Source: Mesostigma viride
Taxonomy: Eukaryota > Streptophyta > Mesostigmatophyceae > Mesostigmatales > Mesostigmataceae
DNA length: 55,000 nt
Direction of reading: 5' to 3'
Assembly: GCA_009746045.1 (NCBI GenBank)
Contig: RPFO01000104.1
Location: 3,943,237 to 3,998,236 of the forward strand
Shown here: piece after piece, positions 53,535 through 55,000 of the stretch
How the letters are laid out: each line of letters opens with the position of its first letter
Position numbering within the stretch: position 1 is the first letter of the stretch
The notes under the pieces: model-generated
The model's input: only the letters and a program-made list of their open reading frames with translations
Told to the model about the DNA's origin: nothing
Database searches by the model: none
Translations under genes and position numbers: made by a program

Positions 53535-54290
53535 CTAAGAGGCAGAGCCGTCGTGGAAGTTGAAGGAGAAGTCGACATCAGACCCCATAGTTTTATCCAG
53601 TATCGTCGTCACGTTAACCCCCCACTTCACCCCTGCCAGCACCTCCCTCGCTTGCCTCAGACGTTCGCATCTATCCTTATGCCTACTCCAGTCCGCACGC
53701 TGGCACTCCTCACTGCAATATCTGGCATCCCTACATCCTCTACACCACTTGATATGAGGTCCTGTTTCGCACCCACACCCCTCCTTGGAGCACTTTCGCG
53801 TACTACGCATGCGATCCCCATCCCTCACGATCGGGTCAGAGAGCAAGAAAAAGTTCATGTTGAGGGGTACTGCCCCTACACATGCATCAGCCCTCACGCG
53901 CAGAGAATGCGTAACATTCGGGTAAAATGCGCGCCCGTAGGTGCACCCAAGCTGAGCCCCTTCCTCTTCCCCCAACTCTATCTTTGGCCCCTTTGTAATG
54001 AACGACACCAAAAGGCGGAACTCCGTCCTTGGGTCTATGGGCACTCTTAGATCCATCTGTGGTCTGAAAAAACCCTCTTGAATACAGAAGTTCATATCAG
54101 CTAGCTGGGCGTACATAATTCTCTCCATTTGGCTGAACGAATCAAACGCCAATAAAACGGCCAAGTGGCGGCCTGTCCTCTCCTGCGCGACTCGAACTTC
54201 CTCGAATATGACACGCGACAGAAAGCGAACTTGTTTGAAAACGTTTTGAAGGACGCTTCCGTAGACTTCATTCACGATCTCGGACTCCAT
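53535..54290 (-). CDS. MYND-type zinc finger protein B
   Basis: 251 residues from ATG 54290 (after CTGAAAAAG). Residues 1-165 are an unidentified region (VFKQVRFLSRVIFEEVRVAQ; FRLLVSFITKGPKIELGEEE). Residues about 170-215 are a MYND finger: CSKEGC, WCRGC, ARYCSEECQRADWSRHKDRC, i.e. C-x4-C...C-x2-C...C-x3-C-x7-H-x3-C. MYND domains mediate protein-protein contacts, often in chromatin regulation. The first half of the finger shares the C-x4-C-x10-C-x2 spacing of genes D and E, but here it is C-terminal. Confidence 0.8.
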   Translation of the reverse strand: MESEIVNEVYGSVLQNVFKQVRFLSRVIFEEVRVAQERTGRHLAVLLAFDSFSQMERIMYAQLADMNFCIQEGFFRPQMDLRVPIDPRTEFRLLVSFITKGPKIELGEEEGAQLGCTYGRAFYPNVTHSLRVRADACVGAVPLNMNFFLLSDPIVRDGDRMRSTRKCSKEGCGCETGPHIKWCRGCRDARYCSEECQRADWSRHKDRCERLRQAREVLAGVKWGVNVTTILDKTMGSDVDFSFNFHDGSAS

Positions 54291-54358
54291 CTTTTTCAGG
54301 GAAAAAACGAACAAAAAAATTCATAAACATTAATTTATTATTTTATAATAACAAGTTA

Positions 54359-54598
54359 CTATTCCTCGGAATAGTTTTTTTTTATCCATTCCACAAACGC
54401 GTTTGTCACAAACACCTTCCATGCTTTCTCAAGAACTTGTCCCCCTGATGTTTTTGAGTATTCAAACTCGTCATCCGAAGAAACCAACTCCGGCACATCC
54501 TCCGAGAGGGTCTCTAAATTGTCATCGGCTTTCCTTTTGCGCTTGTGGTTTCCGAAGCATTTTTTTTGTTCTTCTTCTGACATTTGTTCTGCAACCAT
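54359..54598 (-). CDS. Small ORF A (79 residues)
   Basis: Starts ATGGTTGCAGAACAAATG; an internal second start follows an AG. It has a basic stretch (HKRKRK), an acidic/Ser stretch and a helical end (FVTNAFVEWIKKNY). Stops 68 bases before the MYND gene. No family recognised. Confidence 0.4.
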   Translation of the reverse strand: MVAEQMSEEEQKKCFGNHKRKRKADDNLETLSEDVPELVSSDDEFEYSKTSGGQVLEKAWKVFVTNAFVEWIKKNYSEE

Positions 54599-54707
54599 GG
54601 AGTCATTTCGAGGGGGGTGTGGTTTAACGGGTGCAGATTTAAAGTAATTTGTTTTAGGTGAACGATGGTAAAAACTTCATTAGATATTTTAAACGAACGA
54701 GAAGCAA

Positions 54708-55000
54708 CAGAAACGACGGCGGGCGTAACTATCATGGGAAACTTTGATATCACAAGATCACAATGGACACGAACGCGCTGCAACTTTCACGACATATTCT
54801 TCGACATCGAAAATAAAAAAGAAACGACGGCGGGCGTAACTATCATGAAACATTGATCTTACAAGAAGCTGACGGGGATGCAACTTTCACGACAAACACT
54901 TCGACATCGAAGATGCAAAAGAAACGACGGCGGGCGTAACTATCATGGAAAGATTGAGCTTACAAGATGACAAGTTAACTGACGGGGGTGCATCTTTCCC
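54708..55000. repeat. About 100-112-bp tandem repeat, three copies, upstream of the cluster
   Basis: Units start with GAAACGACGGCGGGCGTAAC and ATCATG, run to TGCAACTTTCACGACA and TTCGACATCGAA, and continue past the window edge. They carry hairpin motif copies 17-19. Confidence 0.9.

Larger units (their letters stand above)
45260..54940 (-). repeat. Dispersed hairpin motif family, 19 copies
   Basis: Minus-strand consensus GTTRCGMCNNNNGKCGYWTC: constant flanks, 5-bp stem, 4-nt loop. Copies begin at about 45260, 45332, 45404, 45476, 47481, 47548, 47617, 48893, 49045, 49196, 49829, 51013, 51126, 52037, 52177, 53180, 54710, 54821 and 54921. All lie in introns or intergenic spacers of the minus-strand cluster, none in an exon. 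I found none in the first 45 kb by eye. Confidence 0.8.

Noticed and set aside
43948-54598. Endogenous giant-virus or polinton-like insertion
   Set aside because: Compact co-directional genes with AT-rich spacers suggested it, but no capsid, polymerase, packaging ATPase or integrase is visible and the largest gene has seven spliceosomal introns. Not excluded, just unsupported.

Overview
The window is eukaryotic nuclear DNA. Protein-coding genes are split by GT-AG introns, intergenic space is large and rich in microsatellites, and non-LTR retrotransposons are abundant. The C-terminal exons of the citrate synthase look plant/green-alga-like, and a TGTAA motif (the green-algal polyadenylation signal) sits directly at its stop codon. 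A green alga or related alga is therefore my best guess, held loosely; the species is not identified. No rRNA, tRNA or CRISPR array was seen.

Layout. (1) 1-8.2 kb: seven 3' exons of a mitochondrial-type citrate synthase gene (+). Its introns are full of microsatellites and, unusually, of decayed copies of short pieces of the neighbouring exons. (2) 8.2-11.7 kb: nearly featureless, with one possible 43-residue ORF under a TATA-like site. (3) 11.7-29.5 kb: a graveyard and nest of L1-like/APE-type non-LTR elements. It includes a degraded endonuclease copy, two ORF1-only elements in tail-to-tail orientation (14.9-18.6 kb), and a long LINE on the minus strand (18.58 to about 28.07 kb). That LINE's endonuclease is split by a 4.17-kb CACTA-type DNA transposon (21693-25861). 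(4) 29.7-38.8 kb: two paralogous, divergently oriented two-exon Cys-rich genes. Between them lie a roughly 700-bp TTG microsatellite and a nearly intact L1-type LINE. (5) 38.8-43.9 kb: more 3'-end fragments, direct repeats and a second tail-to-tail pair of ORF1-only elements. (6) 43.9-55 kb: a compact, wholly minus-strand gene cluster. It contains five small genes, three of which encode proteins with a C-x4-C-x10-C-x2-[H/C] zinc motif (one of them a MYND finger), followed by one large eight-exon gene of about 1,800 codons.

The most unusual signal is in region 6. A 20-nt hairpin motif (5-bp stem, 4-nt loop, constant flanks) occurs 19 times, only in introns and intergenic spacers of that cluster. 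Its first stem position is always pairable (G-U, A-U or G-C) in the sense of the transcribed strand. Several introns there are tandem multiplications that carry the exon edge with them. Second is the citrate synthase locus, where exon edges have been copied many times into adjacent introns and past the stop codon. Third is an ORF1-only (HAL1-like) non-LTR family found twice in the same tail-to-tail arrangement. The frame breaks in the large gene fall at, or can be mended in, runs of G/C, so at least some may be consensus errors.
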